Assembly: GCA_012295275.1 (NCBI GenBank)
Contig: CM022671.1
Span: 27,305,822-27,369,821 of the forward strand
Reading direction: 5' to 3'
DNA length: 64,000 nt
Source of the DNA: Chrysomallon squamiferum
Lineage: Eukaryota > Mollusca > Gastropoda > Neomphalida > Peltospiridae
Below are positions 1 through 11,991 of this stretch, piece after piece. Position 1 is the stretch's first letter; every line of letters begins with the position of its first letter. The notes under the pieces were generated by a model that did no database searches, was not told the origin of the DNA, and saw only the letters and a list, made by a program, of their open reading frames with translations. Position numbers and translations under genes: made by a program.

Positions 1-152
1 CATTAACAAGCTACATTAGATCTTTCTACACAGAGCTCATGTTACTAACAAATGTGACTATTATATGGTGAATATGGTAACTGTATCATGCTTGATTAGA
101 TATCTATTATTTAAAAAAAAGAGAGAAAAAAAGAAGAATTAAAATTAAAATC

Positions 153-3100
153 CTATTTGTTTGATGCGTTACTGACACTCTCTTTCTCAATATCGTCAAT
201 AGTTTCTGGCAATGTGTATCCATGAGTGGCTGGCAACATGAACATCAGAAAACCAATTATACAAGTAATTGTTCCAAAGATGGCAACAGGAAGAGAAGCT
301 GAGTGTTTGTTCCCCTGCAGATAAATTAACAAAAATAAAATGAAACACTGAAAGAAGTACATATTAAAAAAAAAAAATTCTTTAAAACAAATTGAAATAT
401 AATCTATTGTCATAATATAATGCACTGAAAAAAATCTTAGAATAATGTTTGATTCTGGAAAAAACATGTCATACATATAGAATATCTTGTATAACAAGAT
501 GCTGCAGTCTGAACTTCATCATATTTCTTGTTTTCAGTAAGGTGTATAATAAAATTACACTTTCTTCTATTAAAGTATCTATGGTATACACAGATGACCA
601 TGGATACTTTAATAAAAAAATGTAACAGACAACATACCAGTGAGTCAATCTGCGGTGCTAAAACACTCCCAAGTCGAGCCCAGAAAGCACAGGTTCCTAT
701 CCCAATATTCCTGTTAAAATATATATTTTATTTTCTGTTAAATGTAAACAAAATCATTAAGGACTTACAGTTCCACAATATTAATTTTTGTTTTTTATTT
801 TTTAAATTTACACTGTTCTGATTTTGAGTTTTCCATAAAATATGGTATTAATTTTAATTTTAAAATAGCATGAGAAATAGTTTAGCAAATAGTGATGACA
901 ATAGCCAGAACTAACCTTATCACTGTAGGGTACAATTCAGAGGTATACACAAAAGTAACACTGTACAAGCCAGCAATAGCAAATTTTCCAAGAATGGCTA
1001 ATCCTGTTGCAACCTGACCATAGGCATCCCCATATTCTGTGAAGGTAAACATATGAATATAAATGATTGTTTTTTCTCAGGATAATTGCATAGTCTTATC
1101 TGGTTGATGAGTGCACATCAAGTCTGGTTTAAAAGCACGATGCTCTGCAACATCAGTGTACTGAACAGGCTATTTCCTTCCTCAGTCACTGCCCCACGGA
1201 CTGTTTTAAAAATTGTGGTCTGTGCTTTTCTAACCATGAAAAAATGTGCCTCTGCTAGTTGAGTTACCACCAAAGGGCAGAAAAGAGTTTGTTCTATCAT
1301 ATTAGCTTTACATGAGAAGTGTATGATGAACATCTTATAACTATTAACCCCAACGTAGGCTGATATAAAGAACATTCATTTATTAATTTTCTCTTCTTTA
1401 AGATTTTCTTGTATTTAAATTGAATGAAGTTATAAGTTATGTTTTAAATGAAAATAATAAACAATAATTTTTACTTGACTCAGAAAGTACTCCTGCTACA
1501 ATGCATGTTAAGGCAGCCACAAAGCTGAAAGCTATTGTAGGACTTCTACAACCATATCTGAAAACAGAAAATTAATTGAGTTATGTAGATGAAAACATTA
1601 GACTGCCAGAAACTTAAACAAAACAAAAACAACAATAATTTGGAATGGCTGAAACTATATTTGTACACATCAGCAAATGTTACAGTGGAAAAAAATAACC
1701 TCAGTCACAATGTGGCTTTTTACTGACAGCTATGGACTCTAACAATGAATAAATATAATATTTGTCTGGTAACACTAGTAAATAAGGAAATATGTTGTTT
1801 CTTTTGATGTTTGTACAAAATAAAGACAATACTGATACTTACAGTTGAATAGCAGCTAGTGCCAGAATGTAGGCAATCATTTCTACACAGGCACTGACAA
1901 AGCTGTGCAGGTATTTGTTGCCTTCCACTGCTGTTATTTTGAATGTTAGACCATAGTAAGCAATCGCAATACACAACCTGCAGCATTGAAAACTCACTTT
2001 AAACTACATCTGTTTCAAAATACAATGTAAAAATAAGAATTACAGTAGTATTAAGCATTAAAATTAAACAAGTTTTAGAAGACTGTTTTGCTGTCAGCCT
2101 TGTTATTTTATTGCCAACATCTTTATTATTAGCAAAGTCTGACTGAAGGTGTCACATAAAACCATTACATGAAAGTATGTACTTTATTAGTTTTAGATGT
2201 TCATCTAGAAAATATAAGACACATCATTTAAAATATTTTAATTTAATTGACTTTCTCCTTTCTTTTATTTACGCTAATTAACAAATATATACTTTGATTA
2301 AAAAATATAAAAAATTAAAAAAATAAATTAAAAAAGATTTAATGAAAAATGAAAATGACTGTACCAGACATAAAACAAAATTAAACTTCTTTTTCTTAAT
2401 ACTGGTGTTTTGATCAAATCTGCTAATGTGTAATGTTGAACTGTTGTGCTTCTGGATTTGACTTCATCCAGACATTTCCATGGAACACTGAGCTTGTTAA
2501 ATCTGGCAATTTTTACAACAGTTTCATCCAACAATGTAGTTTTCCTTTTCGAAAACATCCATCGAATGGATTCTGGAATAAACCTGTGAAAATGAAAATC
2601 ATTTTATTCCATATATATAAAATTAAAATTAGTTAATTAACAACATGACATACCTAACAAGTCAAACCTGAGCCAGTGTGTGTAGTGAGGAGGTGTGATG
2701 TTACCAATCACCAGTTCTCACTGTTCTCTAATTACTGTGATCTATAGGTAAGAATCATGCAATGTCTTTCCTTATTTTCTGTGATGCTGATTAAAAAATG
2801 TACACGTGACAAATGTTGTTTGTTTTTTGTTTTGTTCTACAATAACTAATTTTGATAACAATATCATGTGTCATTGTAAATGATTTGAATCATACATTAA
2901 ATATTTTGTGGACAATAATTTCAATGGCTATTTAAAAAACAAAACAAATTATGCTAAAAAGATTTTCTTAAAAACAAATATTAAATGCAGATGTTTTCAT
3001 GAAATCCTCAGATGAAAAGTGAATACATAATTACCAAATCAAAATAATACAAGGCTAAATATGAGAACCTAATAAACATTTAACATTAAAAATTATTATG

Positions 3101-4876
3101 AATAAAATATATTAATGTAGAATCACAGAATTAATAATTTATGGCAAGGAGAATCAAGAGTGAGAGATTTGAAAGTTTTCCATTTTCAAAGTAAAACTCA
3201 CATGCAGTGTTTGATAATGTCTTCTGCTGTAGCATTTCTTTAGTGAAAGCACTTACCACATATAAAATGCAGACATAAAACTAGGAAGATTAATAGCTAG
3301 ATGTATATTGCGCCAGTCTCTAACAAAGTATGCAGTCCCAGCCAGGCAAAGGACACTGACTCCCCAGAAACATTCAACAATTGCTCCTGCCAGTGGATGT
3401 AACTTTGATATAAATAGTTCAGCTACCAAACAGTATGTAGAAATATGTAGTCCCTGAGAAATAATAAAAATTAAATAAATACAAAAATACAATGAACAAG
3501 TAAAGCAAAACAACAAATTAGAACAAATAAATAAAATAAACTAGCAGCTAATAATCCGATATATATAAAGATAAATAATGGAAAATCTGACCCTGATGTA
3601 TGTAAACTGGAGTGTATTTATGTAGAATAAAGACAATCACAACACTAATTTTCTATTTTAAATTTCTGCTAGCTTTTGTAAACTGAATTAAATTTCCTTG
3701 AACTAACCTTCCAAGTATTGGTAACAAATACAAACACATTACTTTTTTTTTAACCAAATGATTTCATCTCTGTCAGAAGCTTTAAAATAACTATTCATTA
3801 GTATTTCCATAAAAATTATATTTCAAAATTTTAATTCTTTTAAATGAAAGCACCAACCTGAATAAAAAATCCTTGAATAAATTTGATGGCAACAAACCAT
3901 AAATATGTGGGTGCAAAGTATACAGCTGAACCACAACCTGCTGATAAGTACATTGTTGTTATCATTACTGGTCTTCGTCCAATCAAATCACAGAGGTAAC
4001 CAAAGAACAGCCCTCCCAGCATGACACCACAGAAATAAATTGTTATGGCCAAGTCAGCTAGATATTCTCTATTGCAGACCAAGTTCCACTATGTGGAAAC
4101 ATAAAGAATACAGGAAAAAAAAAAAAATGTATAAGAAGATCTTTTTGCAAAATAAAATTTTTCTTTTTTAAAAAAGGCAGCCCTATCAGTCAAATGTTAT
4201 TGCAGGTTCATCATCACAGTTTGTATTAATTATAGCAGACACTATATGAACAGGTAAAACAGATGTTTTATTGTTTAAATAAGGCTCAACTTGTTGTTAA
4301 AATTATGAGCCTTAAATCACATAAATGTATTTATATCCATATGGCATATATTAAAATTCAGTCTGATATGGAATGACCCCATTCCAAATTTGGCACCCTC
4401 TCACTATTATAATGCAATTTTTATGGGAAATTGAAGAAAAGTTTATCAGTATCTTGTTTATATATTAAAAATAAGGGGACAATGTCTTATTTGGAATGAG
4501 GTTCCTTCCACTGTTATAAAACAGTTCAAAATTATTATCTATCATTTACCTCCATAGTAATAGTTGTTTCCCTTGACATGGGATAAAAATGCCAAACTGT
4601 ACATTCATATGTTTTGTTCTGACTGTGATCTACGTACTCACATTCTTTATCTCCAAATATCTTTGTATTGTTCTGATTCTGTATAATAATACCACATACA
4701 TAATGAATCTTTGCTGCAGAAAATGCCAAAACCAGATGATTTGACACCAAGGGCATATAATTTATACACAGAAGACAAAATACAAGTGTCTGAAATTTCC
4801 CAGGTACTCCAAGGCATCCAAGGACATCATCAATTTTGGCATGTTTGCCTCCTTCTGAATGATGATCACTTTCCAT
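153..4876 (-). CDS. SLC22-family transporter, copy 1 (nine coding exons, 515 aa)
   Basis: Multi-pass plasma-membrane carrier of the major facilitator superfamily, SLC22 (organic cation/carnitine-like); the substrate cannot be read from sequence. Coding exons in transcript order: 4876-4550, 4088-3858, 3453-3257, 2583-2365, 1977-1843, 1557-1475, 1036-916, 710-638, 314-153. All have GT-AG borders and matching phases and sum to 1548 nt. Visible marks are the motif FGYLCDLIGRRPVM after TM2, IPESIRW after TM6, SELYPTVIR near TM10-11, and the C-terminal LPATHGYTLPETIDDIE. The TM1-TM2 loop is short (about 60 residues), with three cysteines and N-glycosylation sequons (NNT, NKT). Odd points: the usual EWDLVCD motif reads EWNLVCN, and the TM8-9 loop has LYGCRSP where copies 2 and 3 have a GR pair. 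A 3' splice site at 4907 leaves 30 nt of leader on the ATG exon, so a noncoding first exon is expected; a good donor (CAG/GTGAGG) lies near 5716. The exon model is strong; the function is assigned to family only. Confidence 0.92.
4369..4510. repeat. Possible small inverted-repeat element
   Basis: In the first coding intron of SLC22 copy 1, about 22 bp at the left (TGGAATGACCCCATTCCAAA) recurs inverted at the right, with ATTTGGAATGAGGTTCC near 4489. The core GGAATG...CATTCC is itself palindromic. I could not find a flanking duplication, so this may be a small MITE or simply a hairpin. It shares the 10-mer GGAATGACCC with the ends of the element at 22611-23189. Confidence 0.35.
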
Positions 4877-4906
4877 AATTATTCTGCTAATAATTTTGAC
4901 GAAGAC

Positions 4907-5184
4907 CTGAAAGAAAAGAAAATAATTAATGTTTCTGGTATCTAACTTTGGAGCAGAAAATGTTTAAATAACAAATATCCACAGGATTTCAGAGAAGGAA
5001 ATCAACAAAACAATGCTACCTGTTGTAATTCTAGAATTCATGTCATGCTGCTTAACAGATGCCTCTTATTTATATGGTTTTCCTTTGAAAGAGAGAAAAA
5101 AGCAATGAATACAATTTTTTGTCCGACTGTCAAATAATATTTAAAACATGATATTAATATTGTTAAATTTTAATGGTACAAAAA

Positions 5185-5227
<43 letters not shown>

Positions 5228-7349
5228 CCAATTTATATTTATTCTATTACAGAAGTAACAGCATAAATATAAATAAACAAGTGTGTATGATGATATAATT
5301 TATGTCTGTCAGTGTTGGCAAAAATGATCAAAAACATAATTTGTAATAAAAACTTAATGAAAGTGAAATAGTCTAAGTATTGTATTATTCTATTAATATC
5401 ATTTAACAGTATCCAATTTTATAATTAAAAATCTTGTTTTTATATTTTATGGCTTAACGACAACGATTTTTTTAAATCAAAATTCCTAAGCATTATGATA
5501 CTGTTACAAATAAAACTAAATCTTATATACTACTACTGGTTACAAATAATAATGCTAAAACAAACAACTTATTATTATTTATTTATTATTTTGCTTTATA
5601 TATATATATATATATTTTTTATTTATTTATTTATTATTATTATTTTATTTTATTTATTTATTTTTATAAATATATATTTTTTTTAAAAAAGGGGTTCCAT
5701 AACGTTCCCTCACCTGCTTAAAAAAATCCCACCCAAGTCAAGAAAAACGCTGGCAAAATATTCAAAACCAGACATTATTGACTGTAATTAAAATTGTAAT
5801 GAAAAGTAATTACTGTTACTCGCGCCTGTATACGAAATTTTCTAAGTTATCAACACAAACATTAAACTAATTCTTTTCTAAAATAACTTTTATAATCAAA
5901 CTGATGATGGCAATCCACCATTTTGTTACATAATTTTGAATATATTTGTATAAGGAAAAAAAAATAAATAAATAAATAAATAAATAAAACTTATTAAAAA
6001 TATATATATAATAATAATAATAAATAACAATAATGACAATAAATTATTTTTTTAAATAAAAAACTAAAAGCTAGGGAGAAGAGAAAAAAGTTACGAAAAA
6101 TGAATAAATTAATTAATCACTAAAATATTAAAAAGGAATGCGTTTCATGTTAAATTTAATTATTGTTTTATAGAAACTTATAATATCCTTGTCTCATAAC
6201 ATTTGCGGAGATGCAATGAAACTGCTGCTATTATTACAACTGTAGTAATAATAATAATAATAAAAGTGTTGCCGTAACCTCTTAATCATTGGTACTATAT
6301 ATTATGTTATACAAAACATTGTCTCATCATGATGTCTTGAATTTAAAACGTGATGACATTCTCAAGAGCCTTACGTCATACAGAAAAATGTCTTGATAAC
6401 ATTAACAACTATATAATCATTTATCATTATTGTGTTCTTGCTAGTATTTGCTTTGATTATGTTACGTGTTTATCTTAAGCAATACTAAAATTGCTTTAAT
6501 GTGCATGTAACTTTTTTGTATTAGAATGACACCTCTGAATCCGATTTTTTTCTTCAGCTTTTATCACGAACAATCTTGAGTTAGGTTCGACACCTCATTA
6601 CTTCATTTAAACATTTGTAGTAGTAGTAGTAGAAGTAATTTCAACAATAATAATTAAAATATTTTTATTATTTAAATAATAATAAAAATAAATAGAAGCG
6701 TTTTAAAATATTAATTACAAAGTCACAAAATTATTATTACTGAAAAGAAATGAAATTTACAGAGAAAAAAAAATCATCTTGGACATGCTTACAGTTGTTT
6801 ACAAATGTTTAAACTATATAATACGGCTTGGATACATTTTGGTTATCACTGTTTTTCATTTTCTTTCACTGCTTATTTACTTAAACACACACGCACACAC
6901 ACACCTCTTTCATTTGTATTATACGTTTTCATATTTACCGCTGAATAGAGATTATGCGCATTTTGAATATATCTTAACTAATACATGATTTAGTATACAT
7001 TATGATTATGGTTATTGTTTGTAAGTAGTAAAAATTATATCAGAAGATTTAATTCTAACTAACGAGAAGTAAAATAAAAACAACAATACATGTAGTAATA
7101 ATAATGTATGCAACAAAAACAATGATGCTAATAAAAAATTTAAATTTTTGTGTGCGTTTTATTGTATTATTCATTAAACATACTCTTACATTTACACATA
7201 CATACATTTAAACTTGAATATTATATTAATGTGAACTTAAATGCAAATGTATACATGCACATATTTTTGGTTTCAATAAATTTTTCTTTTGTTTTCCCTT
7301 TATAACAGAAAATATGACTGTCGGACTTTAATACTATTTTGATATTATT
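4907..7349. other. Intergenic: SLC22 copy 1 upstream / copy 2 downstream
   Basis: No coding exon seen. It contains the presumed promoter and noncoding first exon of copy 1 (candidate donor near 5716), TAA and TAAA simple repeats (about 5187-5225, 5580-5680, 5960-6030), a short CA run near 6885-6903, and the 3' flank of copy 2. A minus-strand AATAAA lies at 7158-7163, about 190 nt past the copy 2 stop, and is a plausible polyadenylation signal. Confidence 0.6.
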
Positions 7350-7703
7350 TTATTTTTTCTGCAAGACATTTGTTTTCTTAAATTTTCTTTTCTCAATTTG
7401 CTCGATGGTGTCCGGCATCTCCAACCCTTCAGTTTCAGGCAGTAAGAACATCAAAAGACCTGTTATGAAATTCAGAGTTCCATAAATCAGTACTGGTATA
7501 GAAGCGGCATTTCTGTTCCCCTGTAAATAAATGGCAAGGAGAAAAAAAAAAAAAAAAAATGTATGATTCAAAATCGTCATTTCAGCGTAAACACACATTT
7601 TAAAAAGCAATTCACTTTTACAGTATAAACATTTGCCAAATGAGGCATGAACTCCTACCTGAATCTTAGGGTCTCTCTCTCTTTCTCACACACACACAAT
7701 CAC

Positions 7704-7812
<109 letters not shown>

Positions 7813-8033
7813 ATGTATGCATTGGCACTGTTATAATAACACAGCAGAAAACATGTCAGTCAGTTTTTTCTCAATAGATTTGTTATGTTAACTGAATATA
7901 ATCTGCAACAATTAACGTTTCTTATATACACGTAAGAAAACCTACCAGCAAATTAATCTGAGGAGCAACAACACCTCCTAATCTCGTCCAGAACGCACAG
8001 CATCCCATTCCAATGTTCCTTTACAGTTAAAAT

Positions 8034-8070
<37 letters not shown>

Positions 8071-9120
8071 GTTCGTTAAACTCTACCTTAATCATAAAAC
8101 GTGAAATATATTTTAAGTGTGTCTGTTTTTCTGTCTGTTTGTGTTCGTCTAACTATAAAATACATATTTATCAATTTGTTTGACAATTTGCAACATCAGG
8201 TCTAGAATTATGTCACCAAAATAATAATTAAATTTTGCTCTTCACAGTCTGATCATCATTCAGCGTTCTTATTTATTGTGCAGCCGGAATAACCATGAAA
8301 ATAAGAAATCTACCTTATAACTGTGGGGTACAGTTCTGTCGTATACAGATACACCACACTAAACATGCCAGCCAAACAAAACTTTGCAGTGATTACCATA
8401 GCCGTTTCCAGAGTTATTCCAGTGGCTACATGAAGAAAATTAATGCGTAAACAACAACAACAACAATACTACTACTACTACTAATAATAATAACAGAATG
8501 AGTAGCGATGGAGAAAACTAAAATTAAATGCACTAATAATCTGGGATAGCATTCGCGTAAGGAAACGAGAATTATATAAGAAAGTGGTGGCCAAAATAAT
8601 AAAACTGAATTGGTTAATTAAAAATTTTCTATTTACATTTAAATATTCAAGAATTTACTAACATGCTGTTGCTGGAGATATAGATCCCGCTATAAAACAG
8701 GCGACTGCCCCAATAAATCCGTAAGTTATCATGGATCTTTGTCTTCCTATTCTGAAAATAGGCACATCACGACAACTTATTAGAAAGGCAAATGAGGTTA
8801 TTTAAATTATTCACTGAAAATTTAATATTCATGTATTAAACATTAGACAAGAATTTCGATACAAACCCATAAACCAACATTTATTTATTTAATTAGTATT
8901 GAAATAATAATAATCATGATGTTGATGATGGTAATAAGAAGAAAAACAAGAAAAAGAAAAATAGAAAAAGAAAAAGAAAAAGAAAAACCTTATGATGGTC
9001 CAGTTTAACAAGTTTATTATTTCCTTATTAAGCTGGACATTAAAATGTTCTTTCTATTTTCTATTTTATTTCGTATTTCTGCGCACGAAATGACGTCATG
9101 ATGCTATTTGATTACAGATA

Positions 9121-9425
9121 CCGGACCAATTATCCGGCGTCCTGAAATCCGGAAAGACTAGAAAACTGGAATTTTTCCCCAACGCTATTTTCATAGTTCG
9201 CGCACGCGGGTGTTGTCCTCACCAGACCAAAACTACTCTTTCAAGCCGCGTGGCGTTCATTTACTCGCCGCATTTGTTACATGTCGAGTCGCCACAGTTG
9301 AGTATCGTCAATTTTCTTTATGTTTTTTAATTTTAAAATGTTTATGTCTAATTATTTACTTAGATGCCTTGGTACCAGAAAACCGGAATGACTCAGGCCC
9401 CAAGGAGTCCGGATAATTGGTCTGG
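9121..9425. mobile_element. Short TA-flanked inverted-repeat DNA transposon (MITE, Tc1/mariner/pogo-like)
   Basis: The left end CCGGACCAATTATCCGG matches the inverted right end CCAGACCAATTATCCGG at 16 of 17 positions. The dinucleotide TA sits directly outside both ends (9119-9120 and 9426-9427), the target duplication of Tc1/mariner-type elements. The 305-bp interior has no credible transposase, so it is non-autonomous. It lies in an intron of SLC22 copy 2. Confidence 0.82.
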
Positions 9426-9506
9426 TACCTGTCAATTATCAATAATTGTAACGCTGTTTGCTCATACCACCAAAGGTATAGTTATATTATATCAGTGACT
9501 CTAAAT

Positions 9507-9983
9507 CAGGAGGGGGGGCAAACTTTTTAAAACAGGGGCCGGATGGATCTTATAGGAAGAGCATGTGGGCCAGAATATGAAATGAGAACAAAAAAAGATT
9601 TTAAAATGTGTTTTATGTAAACAGTAAATTCACTTTTAACGAATGTTAGAAGAGTTAATGAGATGGGTGTTGTTGCATACCATAAAGCAGCGATTCAATA
9701 TCAGGCTTAACTGATGTGGTGGACAAGAGAAGAATTTCAAAATTTTCATATTTTGAACCGATTGAAGCAAGCAGCCATTGAGAATTCGGATGCGTCCACT
9801 ACTGATTCGATGAGCGCCTTCGAGACGCCTTAAATTTTAAATTCGAGTGCGACTTGAATAAGCAAAAAATAGCTATGTCAACTGACTTTATTTCATTGAT
9901 TTTTATTTTGCTGTCTCGCGGGCCGGATGGCAATGTTAATTGTGAACAGTTTAGCGGGCCGGATCTGAGTTTGCCCGTCCCTG
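9507..9983. mobile_element. Non-autonomous hAT-type DNA transposon with 8-bp target duplication
   Basis: The 477-bp element starts CAGGAGGGGGGGCAAACT, and its inverted right end reads CAGGGACGGGCAAACT. It is flanked by a perfect 8-bp direct duplication CTCTAAAT (9499-9506 and 9984-9991). CA-starting short inverted ends plus an 8-bp duplication define hAT insertions. GGGCCGGA motifs recur inside near both ends. No transposase is encoded. It sits in the same copy 2 intron as the elements at 9121 and 10011. Confidence 0.85.
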
Positions 9984-10010
9984 CTCTAAATCGACGAGAC
10001 ATTTACAATA

Positions 10011-10314
10011 CAGGTCGATGATTCCTTATCCGAAATTCCAATATCCGAAACTTTTTCCAAGCAGCAGGAATAATAACATCTTGCAGTTTTCGGACTTTGT
10101 TGCATATACAAACCATTTTTTATGCACAAAATTATTTAAAAAAAAAAAAAAAAATTATATTTCCTGCAAACTATCTGTATAAGTTGTATAAGGAAATCAT
10201 ATTTAGACGTAGATTTATTTTTCTTGCTGTCTTCTTACATTCCAAAATCCGAAATATTCCGAAATCCGAAACACTTGCGGTCTCAAGCACTTCGGATAAA
10301 GGATTCCCAACCTG
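10011..10314. mobile_element. TA-flanked pogo/Tigger-like MITE
   Basis: The left end CAGGTCGATGATTCCTTATC and the inverted right end CAGGTTGGGAATCCTTTATC are similar over about 27 bp, both continuing into CCGAA. TA flanks both sides (10009-10010 and 10315-10316). The TATCCGAAA-rich subterminal sequence resembles known pogo/Tigger-type elements. The 304-bp interior is non-coding. It ends 44 bp before exon 5 of SLC22 copy 2 on the genomic strand. Confidence 0.82.
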
Positions 10315-10591
10315 TACAATACCGATTTTTTTTTTTTTTTTTTTTTATTTTACAAACCTTGTCATAACAATTCCCGACATTGCATAAGAAACCATTTCAA
10401 GACAGGCACCAATAATGAAATTAATGTACTTGTTGCCTGAAATGTGTGTCAGTTTAAACATGAGACCATAGTATCCCGAAGCAACAGTGAACCTGAAATA
10501 TTTAAAAGTCTACTTCTTTATTCTACTAAATAGTTTTCATTAAAAATGTATATATTATTTTTCTGTCTTCCTGGCTTTTTTTTTTTTTTTC

Positions 10592-10629
<38 letters not shown>

Positions 10630-11339
10630 CAACAACAACAATAACAACAACAACAAAACCAACAACAAAACCACCAACGAAAACAACAACAAAAACGACA
10701 AAAAAAACAACAGACAAACAAATTCCGACGATATCTTTCTAATGGGCAAGTGGTTCTTGAAATGACAGATCTGGATTTCTGATTTGGACGATAATATTGG
10801 AAAAATATAAAAATAAAATAAAATAAAAATAAACCCCACAGCACTACGCTAAAAATAAGAGAGAGAAACACCCCCCCAAAAAAAAAAAACCCACCAGAAA
10901 AACAAACAAACAAAAAAGAAAAAACCAACAAAAAAACAACAACAACAAAACAAAAACAAAACAATAACGAAAAAAACCCAAACAAACAAACAAAAAAAAT
11001 ACACAAATAAATATCGACTTTTGATTTGTGTTTTACAAACATTAAAAAATCGTTAATATCTGAATCTCAGTTAGATTAATAACATTACCAACAAAAAAAC
11101 ATTATCACTGTTCTTTTTCTCAACTCTGGTGTTTTTAGAAGATCCAACATGGTGCATTTTTCTTCTGGCTCCATTCTTCTTCTCAGTGCTGTCTGTCTGA
11201 GAGAATTCAATTCTTTTTCGGGTATTGGACACATGTTAAACCGAGCTATTTTAATAACGGTTTTCTTCAGTATATCCACTTTTCCTTTCATCGACAACCA
11301 TCGTAAAGATTCTGGTATAATACTGTTGTGATAGAACGT

Positions 11340-11371
<32 letters not shown>

Positions 11372-11490
11372 TGTTTTAAAATTCAAAAATATAATTTCCG
11401 TTTTTTGTGTGTGTGCTTTTTTTAGATTATATATATTATTTTCTTTAAATGTTTCATTAATTTTTTCTTGTTACCATTTAAAAACAGTTT

Positions 11491-11491
<1 letters not shown>

Positions 11492-11552
<61 letters not shown>
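11492..11552. repeat. (TAA)n microsatellite
   Basis: About 20 uninterrupted TAA units in an intron of SLC22 copy 2. A shorter inverse (TTA)n run lies at about 11340-11372. Poly-Asn and poly-Tyr reading frames here are repeat artefacts. Confidence 0.95.
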
Positions 11553-11901
11553 TAAAATTAAAGAAAGAAAGCTATTAAAGCGATTACATTCGCACTCAAC
11601 TTATCATTAAATAGGATGGTTTATTGTAAACAGATCTTTAAGATTAGATTCAGGGATGTACTTACAATATATAAGAGACTGCCATGAAATTTGGAATAGT
11701 AATTGCCATCTGCATGTAGCGCCAGTCACTAATTAAGTATGCGAGTACTCCAAGAAGAATAATAGCGAAGCCCCAGAAACACTGAGCAATAGCAGCAGCA
11801 AAGACACGATATTTTGGTAAGAACATCTCTGTCACTAGAACGTAACTTGACATATGAAGACCCTGTAATGGAAATAAACAGGCAACAACGAAAATAACAG
11901 C

Positions 11902-11904
<3 letters not shown>

Positions 11905-11989
<85 letters not shown>
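11905..11989. repeat. (GA)n microsatellite upstream of an SLC22 copy 2 exon
   Basis: About 85 bp of GA on the plus strand, so (TC)n in the copy 2 transcript. It ends about 42 nt before the 3' splice site used for the exon at 11862-11666. It therefore forms an unusually long pyrimidine tract near that acceptor. Confidence 0.95.

Positions 11990-11991
<2 letters not shown>

Noticed and set aside
10526-11042. Overlapping hydrophobic poly-Val/Leu/Phe open frames
   Set aside because: They arise from CAA/A-rich simple sequence in an intron of SLC22 copy 2; composition only, no domain.
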